This document shows, piece by piece, positions 7,230 through 12,957 of a DNA stretch of 12,957 nt. Each line of letters begins with the position of its first letter. The stretch's first letter is position 1. The notes beneath the pieces were generated by a model that saw only the letters and a program-made list of their open reading frames with translations, searched no databases and had not been told where the DNA came from. The stretch comes from an uncultured Clostridium sp. (GTDB lineage Bacteria; Bacillota_A; Clostridia; Lachnospirales; Lachnospiraceae), in contig CAMWKN010000009.1 of the NCBI GenBank assembly GCA_947174825.1, positions 1-12,957 on the forward strand, given 5' to 3'. The position numbers and the translations under genes are program-made.

Positions 7230-9530
7230 ATGAAGAGACAGGGTAAAAGCTTCGTTGCATTGGGGCTGGCTCTTGCCATGGTTGTGGCCAGCAGTGGTGT
7301 ATCTGCTACACTCGACCATGCGACTGCCAGTGCAGCGAAAAAAACGAAAGCCAGCGTTAAGCTGAACAAAACGAAAGCATCAGTGGTAGTTGGCAAAACA
7401 GTTACATTAAAGGTAAAAAAGACCAAGGTTAAAAAAGTGAAATCAACCAAATGGTCTACCAAGAGCAAGAAGATCGCAACAGTGAAAAAGGGCAAGGTCA
7501 AGGGTGTCAAAGAAGGAAAGACCACCATTACCTGTAAGGTAAAGTACATTGCCAAAGGTTCCAAGAAAACGGTGTCTAAGACATTGAAATGTCAGGTGAC
7601 CGTTAAGGCGAAGACACAGCCTACCACGAAACCGGCTACCACTACCACAAAACCGGCACCGACGAATGCACCGGCACCGACTGCTGATGTGAGACCGACG
7701 GTTCAGCCTGCAGTAGAGGGTGTAGAGGCGAGCAACGTTTCAGAAGGAACGGAAGTGGTTATTGAGGGTTCTGTCAACAAGACAGTACTCAAGAGAGACA
7801 ATGGTAGTGTGCGTGCAGATCTGACCGCACAAGAAGTTTCAGAGACCGAGATGAGTTTGGGTATTAATCTGGGAAATACTCTGGAGGCTACCAAGTCAAT
7901 GGCAGATAAGATGGCAGACGCCAGAAAGAAGTACGTCGGAGTAAGCGCTACCGAGTATGAGACAGCATGGGGACAGCCTGTGACAACACAGGCATATATC
8001 AACTGTCTGCATGACTACGGAATCAATACGATCCGTATCCCGTGTGCGTGGTCCAATATGGATTCTGAGGATGGCACCTATACCATCAATGAGAAATACA
8101 TGGGACGTGTTGAGGAAGTTGTGAACTATTGCTTAAATAATGGTATGTATGTTATCATCAATGACCATTGGGATAATGGTTGGTGGGGACAGTTCGGTGC
8201 CTGCATGCGTGATGCAGACGGTCAAAAAGTGGTAGATGAAGCAACGAGAGCCAAGGCATGGAAGAGATACGAAGCATATTGGACACAAATTGCTAATCGT
8301 TTCAAAGGTTACTCCGACCATTTGATTTTTGAGGGTGCCAATGAGGAATTGGGAGATCGATTAACGGATGGTATCTGTTCAAATGGATATGGCAGTTCCG
8401 AAAATCCAGATGAAAAGCCTGTTTCTGGTAAGCTGACAAGGGATGAGAAGTATGCCATGGTAAATCAGATCAACCAGAAGTTTGTGGATATTATACGTGG
8501 AACCGGTGGCAATAACCAGTCTCGTTTCCTGTTGATTCCAGGATTTAATACCAATATGGCTGATACAGCAAATGAAAAATATGTGATGCCAAAAGATCTG
8601 GACGCAAATGGTGTTTCGAAACTCTTCGTGTCAGTACATGATTATACGCCATGGAATTTCTGCGGAGACAAGGGAACCGATGGCTATATGTTGTCTGACC
8701 GGGAAACTTTGCAGGATGAAGTAGAGAACCTGCAGCGTTTCTACGACGCAGGATATGGTATCTGTGTCGGAGAAGGTGGTGTCGTAGCACCAACGCACGT
8801 TTCTGTTGAAGGAACAGCTGGTGATGTCGTAGACTGGTACAATGACTTGTATGATGCATTAGAGCCGTACAAGGCAAACTTCTGTTTCTGGGATATTGGA
8901 CCATACTTTGACCGTGTCTCTGCTCAGATCCGTCTGCGGGATATGGCAGAAATGTTTAATACAAGAACTGGTTCCAATGGACCTGTCATCGGTGGATTGT
9001 GTGGTAAGGAAAACAATAAGTCTGATATTGTAGATGTAGAGGGCAAGACACCAGTGTGGAGCTGGAATGGTATCTGGTATAAGAATGGTGCAGATAATAA
9101 GATTGGAGCAGATCGCTATGAGGAGGGCGGCGGTACCGCTGCCACTGCGGGACAGTTTGTGGCACCAGGAGCCAAGACAACAGCTACGATAGCTGGAGAT
9201 GCTACCGAGATTACCTTTAATGACTGGGGATATCAGGCATTCATCAAGCTGGATGTGTCAAAGTACAAGAATCCGGCAATTCGATTTGAATTTGCAGAGG
9301 AATCTCTGGCAGATCCGGAGGAATTGATTGGATCAGCACAGCTGGGTATCAATAGCGAAGCCAGCCCTGTAGAAATGCTGGCTCCGGAATACGATGAGTA
9401 TGCGGACAAAGCAGTCAAGCTGGCAGGGGATCTGGAGTTGTCAGACGCTAAGCCATATCTGACGATCTCATTTGCCAACAAACCGAATGTAACCGGTATC
9501 TATATTTATGATCTGGAAGATGGAGAATAA
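7230..9530 (+). CDS. Secreted GH5 endo-beta-glucanase type enzyme 2 (BIG2 - GH5 - unknown C-module)
   Basis: 766 residues; AAGGAGG lies 12 bases before the ATG. Signal peptide (MKRQGKSFVALGLALAMVVA, cleavage near ASA|AK, 35/36); lysine-rich BIG2 about 40-127; Thr/Pro linker about 128-160; GH5 barrel about 190-590; C-terminal beta-rich module about 607-763. GH5 residues seen: Arg269 (INTIRIP), His313 (NDHW), Asn371 and acid/base Glu372 (GANEELG), His470 (VSVHDYTPWNF), nucleophile Glu515 (CVGEGG), Trp554. ETAWGQP, RGTGGNN and HDYTPWNF fit the GH5_4 pattern, so endo-beta-1,4-glucanase or xyloglucanase activity is likely, acting outside the cell. The Gly after the nucleophile replaces the Phe seen in its paralogue (GEFG). 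It has its own promoter and terminator. The long shared motifs indicate that the two GH5 genes arose by tandem duplication. Confidence 0.9.
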   Translation: MKRQGKSFVALGLALAMVVASSGVSATLDHATASAAKKTKASVKLNKTKASVVVGKTVTLKVKKTKVKKVKSTKWSTKSKKIATVKKGKVKGVKEGKTTITCKVKYIAKGSKKTVSKTLKCQVTVKAKTQPTTKPATTTTKPAPTNAPAPTADVRPTVQPAVEGVEASNVSEGTEVVIEGSVNKTVLKRDNGSVRADLTAQEVSETEMSLGINLGNTLEATKSMADKMADARKKYVGVSATEYETAWGQPVTTQAYINCLHDYGINTIRIPCAWSNMDSEDGTYTINEKYMGRVEEVVNYCLNNGMYVIINDHWDNGWWGQFGACMRDADGQKVVDEATRAKAWKRYEAYWTQIANRFKGYSDHLIFEGANEELGDRLTDGICSNGYGSSENPDEKPVSGKLTRDEKYAMVNQINQKFVDIIRGTGGNNQSRFLLIPGFNTNMADTANEKYVMPKDLDANGVSKLFVSVHDYTPWNFCGDKGTDGYMLSDRETLQDEVENLQRFYDAGYGICVGEGGVVAPTHVSVEGTAGDVVDWYNDLYDALEPYKANFCFWDIGPYFDRVSAQIRLRDMAEMFNTRTGSNGPVIGGLCGKENNKSDIVDVEGKTPVWSWNGIWYKNGADNKIGADRYEEGGGTAATAGQFVAPGAKTTATIAGDATEITFNDWGYQAFIKLDVSKYKNPAIRFEFAEESLADPEELIGSAQLGINSEASPVEMLAPEYDEYADKAVKLAGDLELSDAKPYLTISFANKPNVTGIYIYDLEDGE

Positions 9531-9563
9531 GTTCAGGTAGAAGTTCGGAAAGCAGCAAGACAT

Positions 9564-9608
9564 TATGGGAAACATGTGGCATTTACATGTTTCCCATAGT
9601 TATTTTAC
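9564..9608 (+). terminator. Probable terminator of the second GH5 gene
   Basis: A perfect 14-bp stem (TATGGGAAACATGT at 9564-9577 with its complement at 9585-9598) around a 7-base loop, followed by the T-rich GTTATTTTACTT. The T tract is interrupted and is also the left arm of the next palindrome, so the two structures may compete. Confidence 0.65.
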
Positions 9609-9656
9609 TTTATAGTAGTAGTCGTTATACAACTGCTACTATAAAGTAAAATAACT
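9598..9656. repeat. Long palindrome, 24-base arms around an 11-base centre
   Basis: The left arm 9598-9621 (starts AGTTATTTTACTTTATAG) and right arm 9633-9656 are complementary at 23 of 24 positions. No T run follows on the plus strand (CTCTCC). It could act as a minus-strand or read-through terminator, a mRNA-protecting stem, or a relic of a palindromic mobile repeat. No flanking target duplication is visible. Confidence 0.75.
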
Positions 9657-9662
9657 CTCCGT

Positions 9663-9700
9663 GTGGATCCCACTCTGGCGAATTAGAGTGTGCCACTTTT
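9663..9700 (+). terminator. Third hairpin with T tract
   Basis: GTGG (9663-9666) and CACTCT (9671-9676) pair with AGAGTG (9685-9690) and CCAC (9693-9696), leaving a small internal loop, and TTTT follows at 9697-9700. It could be a back-up terminator. Confidence 0.45.
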
Positions 9701-9708
9701 CATCTGGT

Positions 9709-9745
9709 AAAATACCTTATTCTGCCACAATGATTCAGGTATTTT
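9709..9745. repeat. Fourth inverted repeat, 9-base perfect arms
   Basis: AAAATACCT (9709-9717) and AGGTATTTT (9737-9745) with a 19-base loop. The arms resemble the outer ends of the long palindrome (AGTTATTTT / AAAATAACT). It lies just upstream of the predicted nuclease promoter. Confidence 0.5.
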
Positions 9746-9756
9746 GTCCATCTCTA

Positions 9757-9785
9757 TTGTAATTGTTTCTTTTGCGATGTATATT
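9757..9785 (+). promoter_or_regulatory. Predicted promoter of the Rpn-family nuclease gene
   Basis: TTGTAA at 9757-9762, 17 bases, then TATATT at 9780-9785; predicted start near 9792, leader about 55 bases. A TATAAT at 9830-9835 with TTGCAA at 9808-9813 is a second possibility but would place the start inside the ribosome site. Confidence 0.5.
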
Positions 9786-9846
9786 GGCAAAAAGTTAAAG
9801 TCAAACATTGCAATAAAAAAACATTATCATATAATAGGGAGAAGAT

Positions 9847-10818
9847 ATGGGCGAAAAAAACACAGTGGCGGAGAAAGAATACCAACAGGAACGAAAACAG
9901 CAGCAACCGGCGCAGGTCATAGAGAAACAGACATTGCGTAATCATCAAGACACGATTTTTAGCATCCTGTACTCAGATCCGGAATGTATATTGGATTTAT
10001 ATTACACATTACATCCGGAAGACAGAAACCATGGAATTACCACGGATCAGATAGAACAGATTACATTGAAAAATATTTTTCTGGCGCAAAGGCATAATGA
10101 TGTTGCTTTCTTGATAGGAAACCGTTTGATTGTTCTGGTGGAGCATCAATCTACTATTAATGAGAATATGCCGCTGCGTATGCTATTTTATGTAGCAGAT
10201 GAATATGAAAAAATCATTACATCTTTCAAAGAAAAATTGTATCGGGAAAAGCGGATTAGGATTCCCAGACCGGAGTTCTATATCGTATACACTGGCAAAA
10301 GACCATGGCATTGTGGAGAACTCAGATTGTCAGAAGCATATGGCATGGCAGTATCAGAAAATGCTTCATTAGAACTGCGAGTCAGGGTCATCTGTGAAGA
10401 GGAGATGCAGACCACACAGAATACATTAGGCAGTTATTATGACTTTATTCGCTTTGTAAAGAATAATATTGATAGAGGTAAAATCAGTATTGATGCAGTC
10501 AAAGATTATGTCCATCAATTTGCAGGATCAGAATTGTTCAGGGCTTTCCTGGAAAAATTAAGTGTCGAGGAGGTAATAAAAATGACGAACTATGAATTTG
10601 ATTTGGAAGAAGCAAAAGAGGTTTGGAGAGAAGAAGCGATGGAAGAGGGGATGGAGAAAGGAATAGAGAAAGGAATAGAGAAAGGAATATGCTCCCTGGT
10701 AGAAGTCTGCCAGGAATTTGGTAAATCTCTAATTGATACAGTGGAGACAGTTGCAATGAAGTTTAATCTGGATGAAATGGAATCCCGGCAAAAGGTAGAA
10801 AAGTATTGGAAGAAATAG
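9847..10818 (+). CDS. Rpn-family PD-(D/E)XK nuclease (recombination-promoting nuclease / putative transposase)
   Basis: 323 residues from the ATG at 9847; AGGGAG lies 5 bases upstream. The nuclease core is recognisable: NDVAF with Asp85, then LIVLVEHQS with Glu99 and Gln101, matching the D...ExQ pattern of Rpn/PDDEXK_2 proteins, followed by MPLRMLFYVADEY and FYIVYTGKRPW. Known Rpn proteins are DNA endonucleases that stimulate recA-independent recombination, and some act as toxic phage-defence effectors. The C-terminal third is acidic and helical, with GMEK-GIEK-GIEK repeats (268-281). A strong internal ribosome site precedes Met246, so a shorter product may be made from the same frame. The protein has no signal peptide and is probably cytosolic. 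It is functionally unrelated to the flanking glycan genes and may be a transferred module. Annotation pipelines often call this family transposase, but no terminal repeats of a transposon are seen. Confidence 0.85.
   Translation: MGEKNTVAEKEYQQERKQQQPAQVIEKQTLRNHQDTIFSILYSDPECILDLYYTLHPEDRNHGITTDQIEQITLKNIFLAQRHNDVAFLIGNRLIVLVEHQSTINENMPLRMLFYVADEYEKIITSFKEKLYREKRIRIPRPEFYIVYTGKRPWHCGELRLSEAYGMAVSENASLELRVRVICEEEMQTTQNTLGSYYDFIRFVKNNIDRGKISIDAVKDYVHQFAGSELFRAFLEKLSVEEVIKMTNYEFDLEEAKEVWREEAMEEGMEKGIEKGIEKGICSLVEVCQEFGKSLIDTVETVAMKFNLDEMESRQKVEKYWKK
10568..10574 (+). promoter_or_regulatory. Internal ribosome binding site within the nuclease gene
   Basis: AGGAGGT is a full match to the anti-Shine-Dalgarno sequence, 7 bases before an in-frame ATG at 10582. 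It is stronger than the gene's own start site (AGGGAG, 5-base spacing). It encodes Glu-Glu-Val, so some chance contribution is possible in this Glu-rich region. Confidence 0.6.
10582..10818 (+). CDS. Predicted small protein from internal start of the Rpn gene (RpnS-like)
   Basis: 78 residues, in frame with and identical to residues 246-323 of the nuclease, from MTNYEFDLEEAKEVW to the shared stop. It lacks the whole PD-(D/E)XK core and contains only the acidic helical tail with the GxEK repeats. In E. coli, Rpn genes have been reported to encode a short C-terminal protein from an internal start that binds and blocks the full-length toxic nuclease. The perfect internal Shine-Dalgarno at 10568 suggests the same design here. 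This is inference: expression is not shown by the sequence. A weaker alternative start is Met265 at 10639, with GGAGAG about 8 bases upstream. Confidence 0.5.
   Translation: MTNYEFDLEEAKEVWREEAMEEGMEKGIEKGIEKGICSLVEVCQEFGKSLIDTVETVAMKFNLDEMESRQKVEKYWKK
10648..10689 (+). repeat. 12-bp in-frame tandem repeat, about 3.5 copies
   Basis: Units GGGATGGAGAAA, GGAATAGAGAAA, GGAATAGAGAAA and a half unit GGAATA encode GMEK-GIEK-GIEK-GI. Copy-number change by slippage would keep the frame and lengthen or shorten the tail of both the nuclease and the predicted small protein. Confidence 0.9.
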
Positions 10819-10863
10819 AGAGGCATTGATATGTAGAGTGATCAATAGGGATAATGAACAATA

Positions 10864-10888
10864 GGAACGGATTATGTTCCAGTTTTTT
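10864..10888 (+). terminator. Likely terminator of the nuclease gene
   Basis: GGAAC (10864-10868) pairs with GTTCC (10876-10880) around a 7-base loop, then AG and six T. The stem is short but the T tract is good. Confidence 0.55.
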
Positions 10889-10972
10889 GGTAAATATGGC
10901 AAATATATGATATTTATAAAAAGGGACTAGTCAAATGCAAAAAAATGTGTTAGGATATTGAATGTAGTTGGA

Positions 10973-11003
10973 GCAGTCTCTGAGCTTCTCATACGGAGAC
11001 TGC
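10973..11003 (+). promoter_or_regulatory. Leader hairpin upstream of the surface-protein gene
   Basis: GCAGTCTC (10973-10980) pairs perfectly with GAGACTGC (10996-11003). The 15-base loop contains a second small stem, TGAG (10981-10984) with CTCA (10988-10991). A T run begins only 16 bases later, so this is not a classical terminator; mRNA stabilisation or a protein-binding site is more likely. No convincing promoter was found here; TGTTAGGAT at 10948-10956 is a weak extended -10. Confidence 0.5.
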
Positions 11004-11046
11004 CTTAAGAATGTATTATTTTTTAACTAAAAAGGAGGAAGAAACA

Positions 11047-12864
11047 ATGAGAAAACAGTTGAAAAAAGTCTTATCCATGGTTCTTTCAGCAGCTATGGTT
11101 TTGACTTTGGGCTCTGGTCTTGAGTTGAAAACGGCAGATGCTGCTGCTGGTTTGACTGTGGCTGGGGAGTTTAATGCCAAGATTTCATCTAACATTGATG
11201 CAGATGAGAATGGTGACTGGACATGGGCAGATATTGCTACAAGTAAGGTTGATTTTGCCAGTGGTGATGCTGTGACGGTTGAATTAAAGCATGAGGGAAG
11301 TTATGCAGGTGCAGATGATCAGGGACAGCTTGTATTTTGTGTTGATGTTGTAGGTTTAAACGCAGCAGCAACAGCATCTGGTAATGCAATTGCGTTAAAA
11401 GACATTAGCATCAAGTTAGATGGTGTAGATTTTCCTGTTGATAAGACAAAGGTAATTACGGGTGATCTTGAAAATAACGGAAACTACCGTGTCGAAATCT
11501 ATAATGTATGGGGTAAAGGAACAGCTAGCAACCCACCAATTGATTTGGCCAAGTTTAAATACAATACCTCTTTAGAGGTAAAAGCTTCATTAGAGGTTGT
11601 AAAGGCTCCAGATCCAACACCGACACCGGAAGTTGCAACACCATCTCCAAAGCCTACTAGAGATCCTTCCATTACTGCAGCTCCACGTCCTACCGAAGTG
11701 ACTACTGGTTCGCCTGAGATTCTGACATCAAAAGGTATTCATGCATACCTGTTCTATCAGACCAATGGTAATTATGACTGCCGTAATGCTTATGAAGCAA
11801 AGAAGTTGAATAATCAGTATGGTCCAAACTACATCAAGGCTGGTGGAGTAGAAGGCTATGATGCTGATGAGTTCGAGGTTGTTGATGTTAAGTTAGACCA
11901 CGATGGTGAGTATACCGTTTCTTTGGGTGGTATTGATTTGTCAGGTAATCCTGCCTTTAACATGCTGGGTATTGCTACTGACTTAGATTCAGCTGCTTAT
12001 CCGGGTGTGACTGCAACACTGTCTGCCCTGCAGATTGATGGAACAGCTGTGGCTGCTCCTGCTAATAAGACATTGGCAAGCAAGGGAGATGCATCCTTCT
12101 ATACATTTATGGTAGTAAACTCATATGCTGAGGATGGAGAAATTGTACCGTATGCTGTAGACGAGGTATCTATGCCAGAGCAGAGTATTTCTATTACATT
12201 TACAATTGCAGGTCTGGAAGAGGCATTGATGGATATTGATGCTGGAATCTATACTCAGCCAGATAATGGTGACACAAAGAAGCCAGGTGCAGGTAATGAT
12301 CCTACACCAACACCAGGAGCGGGCACAACACCAACACAGAAGCCAGGCACAACACCAACACAGAAGCCAGGTGGATCTAACCCATCACCTACACCAGGTC
12401 AGGGTGGTACTGGTACTGGTAGTGAAGCAGTAGTAGGCGCTAAGGTTGGTGCATCTGTTACTGTTGGAGCATTCAAGCTGAAAGTAACAAAGGCTGCTAC
12501 AACTAAGTCTGCAGGTACAGCTACTGTAACTGGTTTATCTAAGTCTGGTAAGAAAGCAAAATCTCTGAATGTGAAAGCTAGCATGAAGAAGGGTGCTGCT
12601 TCTTACAAGGTTAATGCAATTGGCAAGAAGGCATTCAAGGGTGCTAAGGCTACAAAGATTACTTTGAATAAGAACATCAAGACAATTCCTGCATCTGCAT
12701 TCGCAAACTGCAAGAAGTTAAACAAATTAAAAATTGATGCTAAGTTAAAGAAAGTAGCTAAGAAAGCATTCAAGGGATGTAAGAAGAAGATTGCCGTTTC
12801 AGGTAAGAATAAGAAAGCTAATGTTAAGCTGTTAAAGAAGAGTGGTTATAAGAAATTCAAATAA
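11047..12864 (+). CDS. Secreted non-catalytic surface protein: two beta-sandwich-like modules and BspA-type LRR tail
   Basis: 605 residues from the ATG at 11047, chosen because AGGAGG lies 8 bases upstream and a signal peptide starts there (MRKQLKKVLSMVLSAAMVLT, cleavage near ADA|AA, 32/33); an ATG at 11011 would add 12 residues. Module A spans about 34-187, then a Pro/Thr linker (188-226), module B about 227-404, a repetitive Pro/Thr/Gly linker (405-460) and a lysine-rich C-terminus (461-605). The tail has leucine-rich repeats of the BspA kind (AIGKKAF, TIPASAFANCKKL, KVAKKAFKGCKKK). Modules A and B look related to each other near their ends and resemble carbohydrate-binding beta sandwiches, with no catalytic signature. 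A glycan-binding or adhesion role at the cell surface is inferred from this and from the neighbouring glycosidases. It has no LPXTG or SLH anchor. The gene has its own leader and terminator. Confidence 0.8.
   Translation: MRKQLKKVLSMVLSAAMVLTLGSGLELKTADAAAGLTVAGEFNAKISSNIDADENGDWTWADIATSKVDFASGDAVTVELKHEGSYAGADDQGQLVFCVDVVGLNAAATASGNAIALKDISIKLDGVDFPVDKTKVITGDLENNGNYRVEIYNVWGKGTASNPPIDLAKFKYNTSLEVKASLEVVKAPDPTPTPEVATPSPKPTRDPSITAAPRPTEVTTGSPEILTSKGIHAYLFYQTNGNYDCRNAYEAKKLNNQYGPNYIKAGGVEGYDADEFEVVDVKLDHDGEYTVSLGGIDLSGNPAFNMLGIATDLDSAAYPGVTATLSALQIDGTAVAAPANKTLASKGDASFYTFMVVNSYAEDGEIVPYAVDEVSMPEQSISITFTIAGLEEALMDIDAGIYTQPDNGDTKKPGAGNDPTPTPGAGTTPTQKPGTTPTQKPGGSNPSPTPGQGGTGTGSEAVVGAKVGASVTVGAFKLKVTKAATTKSAGTATVTGLSKSGKKAKSLNVKASMKKGAASYKVNAIGKKAFKGAKATKITLNKNIKTIPASAFANCKKLNKLKIDAKLKKVAKKAFKGCKKKIAVSGKNKKANVKLLKKSGYKKFK
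12322..12369 (+). repeat. 24-bp tandem repeat, two perfect copies, in a Pro/Thr linker
   Basis: Two identical 24-base units (12322-12345 and 12346-12369, starting GGCACAACACCAACAC) encode the repeated GTTPTQKP linker of the surface protein. Length variation here would change module spacing without a frameshift. Confidence 0.85.
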
Positions 12865-12899
12865 TTCTCAGTATTACAGATTAGCATGAGAAATGCAGG

Positions 12900-12934
12900 G
12901 GACTGCTGTATGGAGACATATGGCAGTCCTTTTT
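12900..12934 (+). terminator. Strong intrinsic terminator of the surface-protein gene
   Basis: A 13-pair stem with two G-U pairs, from GGACTGC (12900-12906) paired with GCAGTCC (12923-12929) up to a GAGA tetraloop (12913-12916), followed directly by TTTTT. Confidence 0.9.
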
Positions 12935-12957
12935 GATGTATTGATTGGAATTGACAT

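Larger units (their letters stand above)
9531..9846. other. 316-bp intergenic region packed with hairpins
   Basis: No coding sequence is evident. In order it holds a terminator hairpin (9564-9598), a very long palindrome (9598-9656), a third hairpin followed by TTTT (9663-9700), a fourth inverted repeat (9709-9745) and a predicted promoter (9757-9785) for the nuclease gene. The motif AGKTATTTT or its complement appears four times: 9598, 9648, 9709 and 9737. Confidence 0.7.

Noticed and set aside
7199..7564. 121-residue minus-strand frame opposite the BIG2 region of the second GH5 gene
   Set aside because: It is a shadow of the lysine-rich coding strand: AAA/AAG codons read backwards as Phe/Leu. 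The similar 4535-4888 minus frame was rejected for the same reason.
9598..9656. Long palindrome as an intact MITE or insertion sequence
   Set aside because: No target-site duplication, no internal sequence beyond 11 bases and no second copy in the window; left as a palindrome of unknown role.
9847..10818. Nuclease gene as a true DDE transposase of an insertion sequence
   Set aside because: The residues fit the PD-(D/E)XK Rpn family, and no terminal inverted repeats or duplications bracket the gene.
1..12957. CRISPR arrays, tRNA or rRNA genes, cellulosome dockerin or cohesin modules, LPXTG or SLH anchors
   Set aside because: None could be found on reading the sequence and translations.

Overview
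The window looks like chromosomal DNA of a fibre-degrading gut or rumen Firmicute, most likely a Lachnospiraceae relative. The evidence is moderate GC, strong AGGAGG ribosome sites, Gram-positive signal peptides, lysine-rich bacterial Ig-like (BIG2) modules on secreted glycosidases, Thr/Pro linkers and a BspA-type leucine-rich repeat tail. The species cannot be fixed from sequence alone.

Layout. (1) 1-1073 (+): the C-terminal two thirds of an ABC-class ATPase, cut by the window edge and closed by a strong hairpin terminator that also suits the convergent gene. (2) 1178-3178 (-): a secreted GH43 arabinofuranosidase/xylosidase-type enzyme (signal peptide, BIG2, GH43, CBM6-like). (3) 3387-4277 (+): a divergent AraC-family regulator; the two promoters overlap at their -10 boxes, and a 38-bp dyad lies in the GH43 leader. 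(4) 4406-6970 and 7230-9530 (+): two paralogous secreted GH5 enzymes (GH5_4-like endo-beta-glucanase type), each with BIG2, Thr/Pro linker, GH5 and a related uncharacterised C-terminal module. Each has its own promoter with a nearby palindrome. (5) 9531-9846: a 316-bp gap holding four consecutive hairpins, one with 24-base arms. (6) 9847-10818 (+): an Rpn-family PD-(D/E)XK nuclease with an excellent internal ribosome site and in-frame ATG at 10582 that could give a separate 78-residue C-terminal protein. (7) 11047-12864 (+): a secreted, non-catalytic surface protein with two similar beta-sandwich-like modules and a lysine-rich BspA-like LRR tail, ended by a textbook terminator.

Working together (inference): the GH5 enzymes would cut beta-1,4-linked glucan or xyloglucan backbones outside the cell, the GH43 enzyme would remove arabinose or xylose from hemicellulose, the large surface protein may bind glycan, and the AraC regulator is the obvious local candidate to sense products. 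No transporter, dockerin, cohesin, SLH or LPXTG signal is present; the lysine-rich BIG2 and LRR modules are the only plausible means of holding these proteins at the cell wall.

The most interesting item is the Rpn gene. Its internal translation start matches the gene-within-gene toxin/antitoxin arrangement reported for E. coli Rpn phage-defence nucleases, and a 12-bp in-frame tandem repeat lies inside the predicted small protein.
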